The position numbers were made by a program, and so were the translations under genes. From the NCBI RefSeq assembly GCF_019857225.1, contig NZ_JAFJSY010000007.1, forward strand, positions 16,875 to 80,874: DNA of 64,000 nucleotides, in the 5' to 3' direction. The notes beneath the pieces are model-generated. The model searched no databases, was not told the DNA's origin, and saw only the letters and a list, made by a program, of their open reading frames with translations. Of the stretch, positions 1 to 8,308 are shown in pieces. The stretch's first letter is position 1; each line of letters starts with the position of its first letter. This stretch comes from Streptomyces plumbidurans. GTDB taxonomy: Bacteria; Actinomycetota; Actinomycetes; Streptomycetales; Streptomycetaceae.

Positions 1-53
1 CTGTCACAGTGACGCGGGTGGTGCGGGGCATGCGGGTCCTTGGGTGTTGACCT

Positions 54-87
54 GGGGGTGACATGTGTGTGACACATGGGCACCCCC
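54..87 (-). terminator. Hairpin downstream of the large exported polysaccharide-active protein
   Basis: The arms CATGTGT (62-68) and ACACATG (72-78) close a 3-base loop and are extended, past a small bulge, by GGGGGTG (54-60) against CACCCCC (81-87). The hairpin lies about 55 bases past the stop codon of the minus-strand gene ending at 143, so it probably ends that transcript. No U-run is evident, as is usual in Streptomyces. Confidence 0.5.
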
Positions 88-105
88 GGTGGTTGTACGT
101 CCGCA

Positions 106-150
106 CCTCAGCTCAGCTCAGCTCAGTTCAGTTCAGTTCAGTTCAGTTCA
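106..150. repeat. Pentanucleotide tandem repeat across a stop codon
   Basis: Nine 5-base units run without interruption: one CCTCA, three GCTCA and five GTTCA. The stop codon of the minus-strand gene (143-145) and its last codons lie inside the array. Because 5 is not a multiple of 3, gain or loss of a unit would change the C-terminus or move the stop. Confidence 0.85.
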
Positions 151-3100
151 ACGAGAGGCTGATCAGCCGGGCGCCGTTGCTCCCTCGCGCGTCGGTGGTC
201 AATGCCACGTACCGCGTGGTGGCGTCGGTGGTGAGTTGACGGGTTCGGCCGTGTCCGGTCAGCTGCCCGGCCGGTGTGTAGGTCAGGCCGTCGCTGCTGA
301 ACTCCGCACGCAGAGCGGGGATTTGGCCCGTGGTCCACGCCGTGCGGATGGTGCGGACGCTGAGCTGAGACCCCAGGTCGACGACCATGCGGCCGTCGGG
401 TCCGGGCGTCCATGCCGTGTTCGGATCGCCGTCCACCGCGGCGGAAGGGGCCGTCATGCCGGGCGGCAGGGGGTTGGTGGGGAATACCGTGCGCCCCAAT
501 GCCAGGTCGTCGACAGGGTAGGCGGTGGCTTGGTGCAGCGTGACGGTGGTGGTTCGGCCCGCGCGGACCACCGCCACCTCGCTGTGGCCCTGCCCGCCCA
601 CCCGTACGCGGCACGACGGACCGGTGAGCCGCACCGTGGCGGCGTCGGTGACCTCGGCCCGCAGTCCCGCGGGCAGCCGACCACCGGAAAGCGCGCGCAG
701 GGTCAGCCGGGGCGGCAGCAATGTGGCTGTGCCGGCATCGAGTTCGGCCTCGTAGGAGCTGCCGGAGGTGGTCAGTGTCTGACGGCCCTCGAACACGACC
801 CGCTGCGAGCCCGACTGCGGGATGTCGACGCGTGTCGTGACCTGGCGCTCGGACAGGTTGAACAGGCTGAGATGGCCTTCGGTGAGAGCGACGCGTACGG
901 CGTCGTCCTGGGCCTGCGGCTGGGCGCGGCGGGCGAGTTGGCGCAGGCTGTCGGCGGAGGTGCCGGGGAGTCCCTCGACCAGCAGGGGCGCTGCCGGGCC
1001 GTCGGCGAGGACGACGGTGTCGCCGTACACGGCGAGCGGCAGCTTCGAGCCCCGCACGATCAGGCCTGCGCGGCCGTCGACGTCGAGCCAGCCGCCCTTG
1101 CTGGAGACGTCGGGCGCGGGCCAGGAGGCGAGGTCGGTCCACTGTTCGCCGTCCGTCGAGCCCTGCACCGTGTAGGCGCGCCCGGCGGCTGCCTCCCAGC
1201 GCAGCGTCACGCGGTCCACGGCGTGTACGTCGTCGAGGTCGACGGCCAGCCAGCTGTCCGCGCGGGGGCGGTCGGCGCGGGAGACCGCCCATCGGCTGGT
1301 GGCGTTGCCGTCGACGGCCAGGGCCGGTTCCTTGCCCGGGTCGAAGGAGGAGGCGGTGGCCGTACCGCCCTGCGCGAGGTCGCTGCCGCTTGCTCCGTCG
1401 CGCGCTTCGAAGGCGTACAACGAGTAGCCGTACGTGGGATCGGGCCGCACACCGAGCATGCGCAGATGCCGCACCTCGGTCCGTGCGAAGGTCACCTCGT
1501 CCACGCGTGGTGTCGCGGCCGTGGTGCCGGTGTCCTGGGCGGCGACAGAGGTGCTGCCTTCTTCGAAGCGGTACGTGCGCGAGCCCGTCAGGCCGGCCAT
1601 GCCCGGCATGGTCAGGTTGTGGACCTCGAGGTGGCCCTCGCCGGCGGCGGTGCCCGTGGTGGCGTAGACGACGGCGCCCGAGGGCAGTGTGGTCAGGCCC
1701 GCGTAGCCGGTGTTCAGGTGCAGCATGGTGGCGCTGCCGTCGAACCCGTCGCGGAGTCTGCTGTAGGTGCGTACCTGACGAGTCGTCACTTGGGCCGTGG
1801 AGGTGGGGAGGAACATCGGGGTGGCGCCGCTGAGCTTGAACAGCCAGTCGTCGTGGGCGGGTTGCCAGGCGAACTTCACGAAGCCGGGCTTGGTGACGGC
1901 TCCCGCCCATGCGGCGGTCGACTGGTGCGACACCAGGCCGGGTCCGGTGCCGAAGTCGGTGACCCCTGCGGCCTGTTCGAACAGTTCGTCCTGGGAGAGG
2001 GGACGGACGGTGTGCCCCTGCTCGGCGGCCCACAGATGCAGCAAATAGCTGATGGCCAGTTCGGCGCGGGCCTCCGGTTCGTACTTCGGCTCGCCGGAGA
2101 ACTTGGCCAGCCGGTACTCGGGCGGATACTTCTGGTACGCCTCCAGCCGCTCGGCCAGCGCCACTTCGGCCCGTGCCGCCGCGCGGTCCTTGCCGACCTG
2201 CGCGAGAAAGGCGAGCGGGATGACGTCGCGGCCGTAGAGGTGTTCGCGGTCGTTGACCATGGGCATCAGCGGTTCGCCCGCGTCGCTCATCACGCCGAGC
2301 AGGGTGCGCCACAGCGGGTCGGCGTTCGGCTGATGCGTGAGCACCTGCGGCAGCGGCCGGCCGGCGGTGATGAAGTGGATGGAGTTGCGGCCCGAGGTGC
2401 GCCACAGCTCTTCCTGGTAGTGCGGTCCGAAGGAGCCGTGGTTCTCGACGATGAACGTGTCGTACAGGTTGCGGGCCGTGTTGGCGGACACGGGAACGCC
2501 GTCGACGCGGGTCGGGTTGGCCAGGTCGGCCTGCGGCAGGCCGGTCTCGTTGCGGGACCAGGCTCCGAACGCCTTCGCCCAGTCGGCATGGCGCGGGTCG
2601 TTCGCGGCCCAGGCGAGGCCGGGGGCCAACGACTGGGCGTAGACGCCCATCTCTTCGAGTTTGGTGTCTCCCACATGTCCGCCGAGCAGTCCGTTCGGGG
2701 TCCAGCTGCCGGAGTTGGGGTCGTTGCCCGTGCCCAGGCTCGTGGTGTAGGCGGCCTGTTCACGGGTGATGGTGTCGACGTTGTTGCGGGTGGTCTCGTC
2801 GAGGTCGTCCCACAACAGGCGCGCCGCCAGCACGAAGTACAGCTGGAAGGTGGTGTCGAAGAACAGGGTCCGGCCCCACTGGGTGCCCCCAGTGAGACGG
2901 TTGGAAGCGGCGAAGTGCTTGATGGTGGCCAGGGTCCGGGTCTTGAGCGTCTGCTCGTCGATTCCAGCACGGTCGCTGTCGTAACTGCCCCGGGTCAGCA
3001 GCACGGCGTTGCCGAGCACCACGGCGAAGCCGAAGTCCTTGTCCGTGTAGTAGCCGCGGGCCGCATCCCACTGGGTTTCGGACCAGTGGGTGTGGTTGAG

Positions 3101-3277
3101 CAGAACGCGGTAGTACGTTTCGGCCACCGCGTCCGGCGCTACGGAGGAACGTCCGTCAGCACGAGCGGAGTTGGCGCCGACAGCGGCGGGAAGCGTCGCC
3201 AGAGCGGCCGAGGCACTCAGCAGCTGAACGAAGCGGCGGCGGTTGATCTGCGGGGACCCGTGCGACACTCGCGGCAC
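143..3277 (-). CDS. Tat-exported (alpha/alpha)-barrel-like protein with F5/8-type C domains, probable polysaccharide-active enzyme
   Basis: This is a 1044-residue exported protein. The N-terminus carries a twin-arginine signal (NRRRFVQLLSASAALA, about residues 12-27) ending near an Ala-rich cleavage site. Residues of about 50-420 are Trp- and Asn-rich helical sequence (WGRTLFFDTTFQLYF, WTPNGLLGG, ENHGSFGPHYQEELW), resembling the toroid folds of polysaccharide lyases and related hydrolases. A discoidin-like carbohydrate-binding segment sits near residues 610-700 (TASSFDPGKEPALAVDGN, SRWAV), and a second near the C-terminus (SAAVDGDPNTAW). The start is GTG with AAAGG upstream. A perfect LacI-type palindrome lies 16 bases before the start, suggesting sugar-induced expression. 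The exact substrate cannot be told from sequence; the lyase assignment is inference. Confidence 0.75.
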   Translation of the reverse strand: MPRVSHGSPQINRRRFVQLLSASAALATLPAAVGANSARADGRSSVAPDAVAETYYRVLLNHTHWSETQWDAARGYYTDKDFGFAVVLGNAVLLTRGSYDSDRAGIDEQTLKTRTLATIKHFAASNRLTGGTQWGRTLFFDTTFQLYFVLAARLLWDDLDETTRNNVDTITREQAAYTTSLGTGNDPNSGSWTPNGLLGGHVGDTKLEEMGVYAQSLAPGLAWAANDPRHADWAKAFGAWSRNETGLPQADLANPTRVDGVPVSANTARNLYDTFIVENHGSFGPHYQEELWRTSGRNSIHFITAGRPLPQVLTHQPNADPLWRTLLGVMSDAGEPLMPMVNDREHLYGRDVIPLAFLAQVGKDRAAARAEVALAERLEAYQKYPPEYRLAKFSGEPKYEPEARAELAISYLLHLWAAEQGHTVRPLSQDELFEQAAGVTDFGTGPGLVSHQSTAAWAGAVTKPGFVKFAWQPAHDDWLFKLSGATPMFLPTSTAQVTTRQVRTYSRLRDGFDGSATMLHLNTGYAGLTTLPSGAVVYATTGTAAGEGHLEVHNLTMPGMAGLTGSRTYRFEEGSTSVAAQDTGTTAATPRVDEVTFARTEVRHLRMLGVRPDPTYGYSLYAFEARDGASGSDLAQGGTATASSFDPGKEPALAVDGNATSRWAVSRADRPRADSWLAVDLDDVHAVDRVTLRWEAAAGRAYTVQGSTDGEQWTDLASWPAPDVSSKGGWLDVDGRAGLIVRGSKLPLAVYGDTVVLADGPAAPLLVEGLPGTSADSLRQLARRAQPQAQDDAVRVALTEGHLSLFNLSERQVTTRVDIPQSGSQRVVFEGRQTLTTSGSSYEAELDAGTATLLPPRLTLRALSGGRLPAGLRAEVTDAATVRLTGPSCRVRVGGQGHSEVAVVRAGRTTTVTLHQATAYPVDDLALGRTVFPTNPLPPGMTAPSAAVDGDPNTAWTPGPDGRMVVDLGSQLSVRTIRTAWTTGQIPALRAEFSSDGLTYTPAGQLTGHGRTRQLTTDATTRYVALTTDARGSNGARLISLSLN

Positions 3278-3292
3278 CTTTCCGACGGTTGC

Positions 3293-3304
3293 GACAACGT
3301 TGTC
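3293..3304. promoter_or_regulatory. LacI-type operator palindrome GACAACGTTGTC
   Basis: A perfect 12-bp palindrome with a central CG lies just upstream of the exported polysaccharide-active gene (start 3277). The form matches LacI-family operators that control glycosidase genes in actinobacteria. No LacI gene is adjacent, so the repressor would be encoded elsewhere. Confidence 0.6.
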
Positions 3305-3363
3305 AGCAAGATGGCGGCAATTCTTCGTTCACGTGTGCGGGCGCGTCAAGGGGTACGACACCA

Positions 3364-3398
3364 CTGATCACAGCGGTTGCCCCCCTGATCACAGCGGT
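3364..3398. repeat. Two direct copies of a 14-base word
   Basis: CTGATCACAGCGGT occurs at 3364-3377 and again at 3385-3398, exactly 21 bases (two helical turns) apart. The pair lies in the 139-base gap between two minus-strand genes, upstream of the exported polysaccharide-active gene. It could be an activator site, but no function is known. Confidence 0.6.
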
Positions 3399-3416
3399 GG
3401 ACCCCTGGCGCACGCA

Positions 3417-4061
3417 TCAATGCGTGTCCGCCTCGTACTCCGGGCGACCGGTGGTGCGGTAGGTCTGGAGTGTCAGCCCCTTCGGGGTGGACCGCAGGTC
3501 GACCAACTCGAGCCCCAGGTCCGGGCCGTTGGCAGGAAAGAGACGCCTGCCCTGGCCGACGACCACGGGGTAGGTGAGCAGGACGAACTCGTCGATCAGC
3601 CGGTGCTCGAGCAGCCAACTGGTCAGGGTGAGGCTCCCCCACACCTGCAGCTCACCGCCCGGCTGGGCGCGCAGCTCGCCGACGGCGCCCGCGATGTCAC
3701 CGGACAGCACGGTCGTGTGCGCCCACTGCGGGTCCGTGAGGGTGGTCAAGGCGACGTACTTGGGCCGGGCGTTCAACGCCTCTCCGATGGGGTTTCCCGG
3801 ATCCATGCCGGCTCCCCAGGAGCCGGCGAAGATCTCGTAGGTCCGCCGGCCGAACAGGAACGCGTCGGCACGCTGGAAGGTCTGCCCGATGAAGGTCGAG
3901 GCCTCGTCGTCTAGCAGTGGCGGGGCCCATCCGTAGCGCTCGAATCCGCCGGTGCCGCCGCCGTCCGGCGCGCCGGCCTCGCGCCCGGCGTCCGCATCGA
4001 TCCGTCGGTGTCCCTGCGTCACTCCGTCGAGGGAGACGTTCGTGACAGTGGTCAGTTTCAT
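3417..4061 (-). CDS. Dihydrofolate reductase / RibD C-terminal family protein
   Basis: This 214-residue soluble protein has the family hallmarks: MKLTTVTNVSLDGVTQG at the N-terminus, DAFLFGRRTYEIFAGSW near residue 75, and LTSWLLEHRLIDEFVLLTYPVVVGQGRRLF in the second half, the usual nucleotide-binding region. Such stand-alone RibD-like reductases are common in Streptomyces and mostly of unknown substrate; some act on flavin or folate-like compounds using NADPH. The start at 4061 is preferred over an in-frame ATG at 4079 because the family begins at MKLTT and a GAAGGA motif sits at a suitable distance. It stands alone on the minus strand, downstream of an unrelated gene. Confidence 0.85.
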   Translation of the reverse strand: MKLTTVTNVSLDGVTQGHRRIDADAGREAGAPDGGGTGGFERYGWAPPLLDDEASTFIGQTFQRADAFLFGRRTYEIFAGSWGAGMDPGNPIGEALNARPKYVALTTLTDPQWAHTTVLSGDIAGAVGELRAQPGGELQVWGSLTLTSWLLEHRLIDEFVLLTYPVVVGQGRRLFPANGPDLGLELVDLRSTPKGLTLQTYRTTGRPEYEADTH

Positions 4062-4258
4062 GATCGCAGTTTCCTTCACGCCGGGGTCGTCGTGAGGGAT
4101 GACCGGGCCGCTACGCCGATCTCATCGGCCCAGGCGATAAGTTTCCGGTCCGGCTCCGGCGCTCTCCCCGACGACCTGGCGCACCGCGGTGTTGCCCGCG
4201 ATGCGCTGCAGCGTGATCGCCTGGCGGGTTCCATCGGGCCTTGCCCAGCCACGCCGGT

Positions 4259-5044
4259 TCAGGACGAGCCCACCGTCGCGGACGTAGACGTAGACGTAGA
4301 TACAGACTCGATGTCGATGGCGACGATGATCGGGCCCGGGCGGGATGTGTTGTCGGGGTTGCGGGGAACCACCCTGTGCCGGGTGGGGAAGGTGAGTCCG
4401 CCGAAGGTCCGGTGGTCCGTTTTGTAGTGCGCCGCGGGGTAGTTGTCGCCGAGGACGTCGACGTTGTAGTCCTGCCGGCGCAGGAGGTGGTCCTCGGCGT
4501 CGAAGTAGAAGACCTGCACGGGGCTGTGCGTGGCGATGTGGTCGGGGAACTGGACGCGGAGCCTTCGCCACGTCTCGCCGTTCTCCTGCCATGGGTCGAT
4601 CTCGTCGACCTGGAAACCGTCCCCGGCGAACAGGAAGGGGGTGCTCATGTAGTTCCACAGCGCATAGCCGGCGAAGTACGCCTTGTGCAGCTGGTCCCAC
4701 GCAGAATTGGGCGCGAATGAGCTTCGGGGCGCTTCCCGTTCGGCGTATACGCTGCCGTCGGCATTGAGGATTTCGACGCGGTCAGGAGCGAAGTTGCTGG
4801 AGCGGTCCGGCGCACCGAAGGGTTCGAAGGTCAGGCGCTGCGCTCGTGTCTCGATCGTGGCCACGGTACGCGCGAGGACACCGTCACTGGCCCATGTCGA
4901 ACCGTCCACCTTGGCCTTGACCTGCAACTGAGCGACCTCCCTCCACCGTTCCAGACCACCGTGGGCCGCCAGCGCGAGGTCGAGTAGTTCCGTCATTTCC
5001 TTGCTCTCTTCAACATCGATGAGCATGACCGGCACTTTGAGCAT
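4259..5044 (-). CDS. Conserved hypothetical protein resembling lipoprotein-sorting-type beta proteins
   Basis: The product is up to 261 residues. I do not recognise a named function. From residue 17 on (MTELLDLALAAHGGLERWREVAQLQVKAKVDG) it resembles soluble actinobacterial proteins of the LolA-like beta fold that may hold hydrophobic ligands; later landmarks are FAGYALWNYMSTPF, DAEDHLLRRQDYNVDVLG and GLTFPTRHRVVPRNPDN. The true start may be the ATG at 4996 (245 residues). The first 16 codons contain two copies of GCCGGTCATGCTCA. The C-terminus ends in an odd Ser-Thr run made by a TCTACG repeat, so the tail may be altered compared with relatives. About 200 bases between this gene and the next (4062-4258) hold nothing recognisable. 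Confidence 0.6.
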   Translation of the reverse strand: MLKVPVMLIDVEESKEMTELLDLALAAHGGLERWREVAQLQVKAKVDGSTWASDGVLARTVATIETRAQRLTFEPFGAPDRSSNFAPDRVEILNADGSVYAEREAPRSSFAPNSAWDQLHKAYFAGYALWNYMSTPFLFAGDGFQVDEIDPWQENGETWRRLRVQFPDHIATHSPVQVFYFDAEDHLLRRQDYNVDVLGDNYPAAHYKTDHRTFGGLTFPTRHRVVPRNPDNTSRPGPIIVAIDIESVSTSTSTSATVGSS

Positions 5045-5067
5045 GACCGGCGCATGAGGACGTGCTG

Positions 5068-5796
5068 TCAGGCGGCCGCTGTCCCTGCTCGGGCCTCGAG
5101 TTCCTTGAGGACGGCGCTTGCCGCGTCGGCAGCGGAGGCGGGGTTCTGGCCGGTGACGAGATTGCCGTCGACGACCACGTGCGAGGACCAGGCCGGTCCG
5201 GCTGCGTAATCAGCGCCGGCCGCCCTGAGGCGGGTGCCGATGAGCCAGGGAGCGTTGGCTGCGAGGCCGGTCTGGGTCTCCTCCTCGTCGGTGAAGGACG
5301 TCAGACGGCGACCCTTGAACAACCACTGCCCGTCGGCATCCCCCGCGGGCAGGAAGGCCGCCTGACCGTGGCAGAGCGCTGCCACGACCTTCGAGGAGTC
5401 GGGGAGCAGTGCCTGCAGGATCCGAGCCACGTCCTCGTTGACGGCCAGGTCCTGCATCGGCCCGTGGCCGCCCGGAATGAACACGCCGTCGAAGGCGGCG
5501 GGATCCATGTCCTCCAGGCGCTGCGGCGCGGCGAGCAGATCCTTGACGCCGTCGAGGTAGGCACGCAGTTCCGCGACCTTCTCCTCGTCCCCGTTGTTGG
5601 CCTGCGCGGTCAGGCTGAGCTCGTCCACGACGGACGGGCGACCACCGGGTGTGGCCACGGTGACCTCCACCCCCGCCTCGGTGAACGCCCTGTGCGGCTC
5701 CACGAACTCCTCGCTCCAGAACCCCGTGGGCCGCTGCCGGCCGTCCTGTTGAGTCCACTTGGTCGCTCCGGTGAGGATCACGAGCAGCGATGGCAT
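5068..5796 (-). CDS. Type 1 glutamine amidotransferase-like protein, DJ-1/PfpI family
   Basis: This 242-residue protein belongs to the DJ-1/PfpI superfamily, whose members include chaperone/glyoxalase-type Hsp31 proteins. The nucleophile elbow is visible as AALCHGQAAFL with Cys142, and a glutamate-containing loop, FIPGGHGPMQDL, precedes it, as expected in the family. The N-terminus MPSLLVILTGATKW is the standard first strand. The ATG at 5796 has GGAGGCG upstream and is chosen over an in-frame ATG at 5844. It is divergent from the CGNR regulator gene at 6005 across a 208-base AT-richer region, which suggests that the regulator may control it. Substrate and stress role are inferred only. Confidence 0.85.
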   Translation of the reverse strand: MPSLLVILTGATKWTQQDGRQRPTGFWSEEFVEPHRAFTEAGVEVTVATPGGRPSVVDELSLTAQANNGDEEKVAELRAYLDGVKDLLAAPQRLEDMDPAAFDGVFIPGGHGPMQDLAVNEDVARILQALLPDSSKVVAALCHGQAAFLPAGDADGQWLFKGRRLTSFTDEEETQTGLAANAPWLIGTRLRAAGADYAAGPAWSSHVVVDGNLVTGQNPASAADAASAVLKELEARAGTAAA

Positions 5797-6004
5797 TGAG
5801 CGCCTCCAGATGCTTACGGGTGCCCCGATGCGGCCGTCGAGCACGACCTCAGCACCACCAATGCAATCACCGTAACACGTTAGAAAATGACGTAGGCAAA
5901 CGATCCACGGCCAATTGAAGGCGCTGCGTCACTCACTATCTCGCATAGAAGATGACGCAACCCTCGATGTGATGTACGCTCTCCCTTGACGAGGGGAGAC
6001 GTGC
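5797..6004. promoter_or_regulatory. Divergent intergenic region between DJ-1/PfpI and CGNR genes
   Basis: This region is clearly richer in A and T than its neighbours. It holds TAACACGTTA near 5873-5882 and inverted copies of a TGACGYAG-like word (TGACGTAG near 5889, CTGCGTCA near 5926, with GATGACGCAA near 5951). Such repeated short words between divergent genes suggest binding sites for the adjacent regulator. No clear -35/-10 pair could be fixed. Confidence 0.4.
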
Positions 6005-6589
6005 GTGACCACCCAGCAGCCCGGGGCGGAGCAGTGCCCGCCTTCTGTGTGCCATAGCTCCGATCTCCTCCTGGGGTTCGTCAACACCGCTCCTTGGGGC
6101 GGGAACCCGGAGACCATGAACGGCGCGGAGGACCTGTCCGCGTGGTTGGCTCGGGCGGGTCTGCTCGATGCCGAGGCCGACGTGACGGGCGCGGACGCAG
6201 CCGCCGCCCGCGAACTCCGCGACGCCTTCATCATGATCTTCCGCGCCCACTCGGGCTGCGCCGACGGACAGGACGCACTGCCCGCAGCCGAGCGCTACAT
6301 CCAGCGCATCGCCCAGCGCTACCCCCTCGTCTCACAGCTCAGCGCCGAGGGCTGCCGACTCGTACCCGCGCAGGACGGTGTCCTCGGTGGCTTCGGGGCG
6401 CTCTTCGCCGCCGCGGCCGACCTCGCCGCGCGAGGGGGCTGGGCCAGGCTCAAGATGTGCAAGGACCCCTCGTGTCACCGGGGCTTCTTCGACAAGACGC
6501 GCAATTCGTCGGGCCTGTACTGCAGCACCGCGTGCAGCACCCGGATGGCAGCCCGGGCCTACCGCAGCCGCAGCAAGAAGTCGGCGTGA
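6005..6589 (+). CDS. ABATE/CGNR zinc-finger transcriptional regulator
   Basis: This 194-residue protein has an N-terminal ABATE-like domain (LLLGFVNTAPWGG, then AARELRDAFIMIFRAHSG) and a C-terminal CGNR-type zinc finger. The finger reads MCKDPSCHRGFFDKTRN followed by YCSTACSTRMAARAYRSR, giving a Cys-x4-Cys and Cys-x3-Cys ligand set and a basic tail for DNA contact. The family is widespread in Streptomyces as presumed one-component regulators. Translation begins at a GTG preceded by GAGGGGAG. The gene is transcribed away from the DJ-1/PfpI gene, its most likely target. The effector is unknown. Confidence 0.9.
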   Translation: MTTQQPGAEQCPPSVCHSSDLLLGFVNTAPWGGNPETMNGAEDLSAWLARAGLLDAEADVTGADAAAARELRDAFIMIFRAHSGCADGQDALPAAERYIQRIAQRYPLVSQLSAEGCRLVPAQDGVLGGFGALFAAAADLAARGGWARLKMCKDPSCHRGFFDKTRNSSGLYCSTACSTRMAARAYRSRSKKSA

Positions 6590-6662
6590 ACGCTGGTCTC
6601 CGCCGATCTCACTGACGGCCGCGCGTGCGGAGGCGGTCAGCGGTGGCCGCCCCCCTCACCAC

Positions 6663-7286
6663 TCACCCCTCTGCGGCGTCGCGCGACGCATCGCCCTTCG
6701 CCAGGACATCGGCCGCTCGGCCCCGGTTCTCCCGGAAACGGCGCAGATACGACCGCGCCATCGGCCCCGGCGGCACGCCTCGGGCGAACGCCCGCATGTT
6801 GCGTTCGCCCGCGTTGTAGCCCAGAGCCAGCAGTTCATCGCGGGTGTAGCGGCGAGCGTGCCGCTCAGGGAGGCTGCGATCGAGGTCCTTCAGATACAGG
6901 GCCGCGGCATGGATGGCGAAAGCGGGATCGTCGCGAAGGTCGTGCCACGACTTCGACAGGCCGTACGTGCTGCGGATCTGCTCGAACGTGGCGCGGTGCA
7001 TATTGCCCACCCCGAACGACGCGCCGGGCTTCCACCACTGCCACAGCCGCTCCAACAGGGGGTGGTGCGGTTTGTACGCCTCGTTGTGCAGCACTGTCAT
7101 CACGAGCTGGGGCGATACGCCGGCCTCCTCGGCGCTGCGCAGCACATACCCGGTGTAGTCGGCCGGGTCGTAATTACCGGGCCGTAGCGGTGGAGTCGGG
7201 GCGTCGCCACCCTCGCGCCCGTCCGGTTCCGGACCGTCCTGCGCATCCGGTCCCGGCCGTGGCACCGCCGCCGTTGGATCGCCCAT
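6663..7286 (-). CDS. Lytic transglycosylase-like (SLT-fold) protein
   Basis: This 207-residue protein has a Pro/Gly/Asp-rich head of about 35 residues, then a domain of the lysozyme/SLT type: VSPQLVMTVLHNEAY (candidate catalytic Glu), GASFGVGNMHRATFEQIRSTYG, DDPAFAIHAAALYLKDL and LLALGYNAGERNMRAFARG. The order E..., GxxN, YNAG is that of lytic transglycosylases, which cleave the glycan strand of peptidoglycan. No clear signal peptide is seen, so export would need another route or the enzyme works in another setting (spore or prophage-like). It is convergent with the CGNR gene and stands alone. Confidence 0.75.
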   Translation of the reverse strand: MGDPTAAVPRPGPDAQDGPEPDGREGGDAPTPPLRPGNYDPADYTGYVLRSAEEAGVSPQLVMTVLHNEAYKPHHPLLERLWQWWKPGASFGVGNMHRATFEQIRSTYGLSKSWHDLRDDPAFAIHAAALYLKDLDRSLPERHARRYTRDELLALGYNAGERNMRAFARGVPPGPMARSYLRRFRENRGRAADVLAKGDASRDAAEG

Positions 7287-7420
7287 CCTCGCCCCACCGC
7301 TCTCTGCCGTTCTCTACCGCGCTCTACGGATCTCTACGTGAACCTGCACTCCTCGTGCCCACGCGATCCGACCTCATTCAACCGTGGCTCCTGGCAGCTG
7401 GGCCGCTGAAGCCCGTCTGC

Positions 7421-8037
7421 CTATCGATCCTCGATCGCAGCACTCCGCTGCTGCGCCTCCCTCACCCGCGTCACGTCCAGTTTGCCGCTCCGGTCGAAGC
7501 GGTAGATGCCGTTGTGCTCCTGGAAGACGTCCGTGAGCTGCGTGTAGCAGTAGCCGAACATGTCGGGGTTGTTCAGCAGTACGCCGGTCAGACCCGCGAA
7601 GCGCTCGTGGAAGTCCTCCTCGTCGCGCGGGCGTTGACCGTATCCCCACGACACGAGACGGTCCTCCCCCGCTGCCTGCGCCTCGTCGGGGTTCCACCAG
7701 ATACCGCCGAACTCGCTGCGGAAGTAGGGCTGTCCGCGGTAGGGGACGGACCAGGTGATGTCCGGGGTCTCGTCCTCGGGGTTGACGAAGGGGGCGTCCT
7801 TTGCGAGTCCGCTCATCAACTCGCCGAACACGCGCGGGTCCTGTTCGTAGCAGTGCGAGTCGTAGATGTCGGTCTCCGGGACGCGGTGCGAGTAGCCGGA
7901 TGTGTCGAGGACGGGCCGGGAGGTGTCGGCGGCCTTGGTGGCGAGGAACATGGCTCGTGGCACGTCGTCCAGGACACTCTGGCGGTCCGTCCGTTGCTGT
8001 CGCGTCTCGTTGAGCGGGCACCAGCCGATGATCGACG
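7421..8037 (-). pseudogene. GH2 glycosidase (beta-galactosidase/glucuronidase type), 3' remnant
   Basis: Only the last 200 or so codons of a glycoside hydrolase family 2 gene remain. Homologous sequence begins at SIIGWCPLNETRQQ, which contains the acid/base Glu, and continues through YRGQPYFRSEFGGIWW, which holds the nucleophile Glu, to a normal stop after AAIEDR. The sugar-binding and immunoglobulin-like domains that precede the barrel, and the start codon, are missing. The open frame continues upstream of 8040 but encodes antisense of the permease remnant, not GH2 sequence. The break coincides with that of the divergent permease remnant, showing a single deletion or rearrangement. The fragment is unlikely to be functional. 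Confidence 0.8.
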
Positions 8038-8038
8038 C

Positions 8039-8308
8039 ATGCCGCTGCTGGGCCCCATGAACGCCACCGTCGGCATCTTCGCCTTCCTCGCCTCCTGGAA
8101 CGACTTCATGCTGCCCTCGCTCATCACCGCGGACCCGGGACTGCAGACGCTGCCCGTCGTCCAGAACATCTTCCAGAGCAAATTCGGCACGAACTACAAC
8201 GTCGTCTTCGCCTCGTACCTGATGGCGATGGCACCGACCGTCGTTGTCTACTTGTTCTCCCAGCGCTGGGTGATCAGCGGAGTGACCCAAGGGGCAGTGA
8301 AGCAATGA
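8039..8308 (+). pseudogene. Sugar ABC transporter permease (MalG type), 3' remnant
   Basis: About 89 codons of the C-terminal end of a carbohydrate ABC permease survive: TVGIFAFLASWNDFMLPSLI, followed by LQTLPVVQNIF and a final membrane helix SYLMAMAPTVVVYLFSQRWV ending in the typical SGVTQGAVKQ tail. The N-terminal four membrane spans and most of the EAA loop are absent. The stop codon overlaps the start of the GH31 gene (ATGA), showing that the two were once cotranscribed. The 5' break lies at the same point as that of the GH2 remnant on the other strand. The fragment cannot form a transporter by itself. Confidence 0.85.

Noticed and set aside
65..3367. A 1100-codon open frame on the plus strand opposite the first gene
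   Set aside because: It lacks any recognisable domain, is full of Gly/Arg/Val as expected for antisense of a high-GC gene, and lies wholly opposite a gene with a clear Tat signal and domains.
7421..8308. A functional antisense gene spanning both remnants on the minus strand (7421-8314)
   Set aside because: Its first 90 codons are antisense of clear permease sequence and only the rest resembles GH2; it is the result of the fusion, not a gene.
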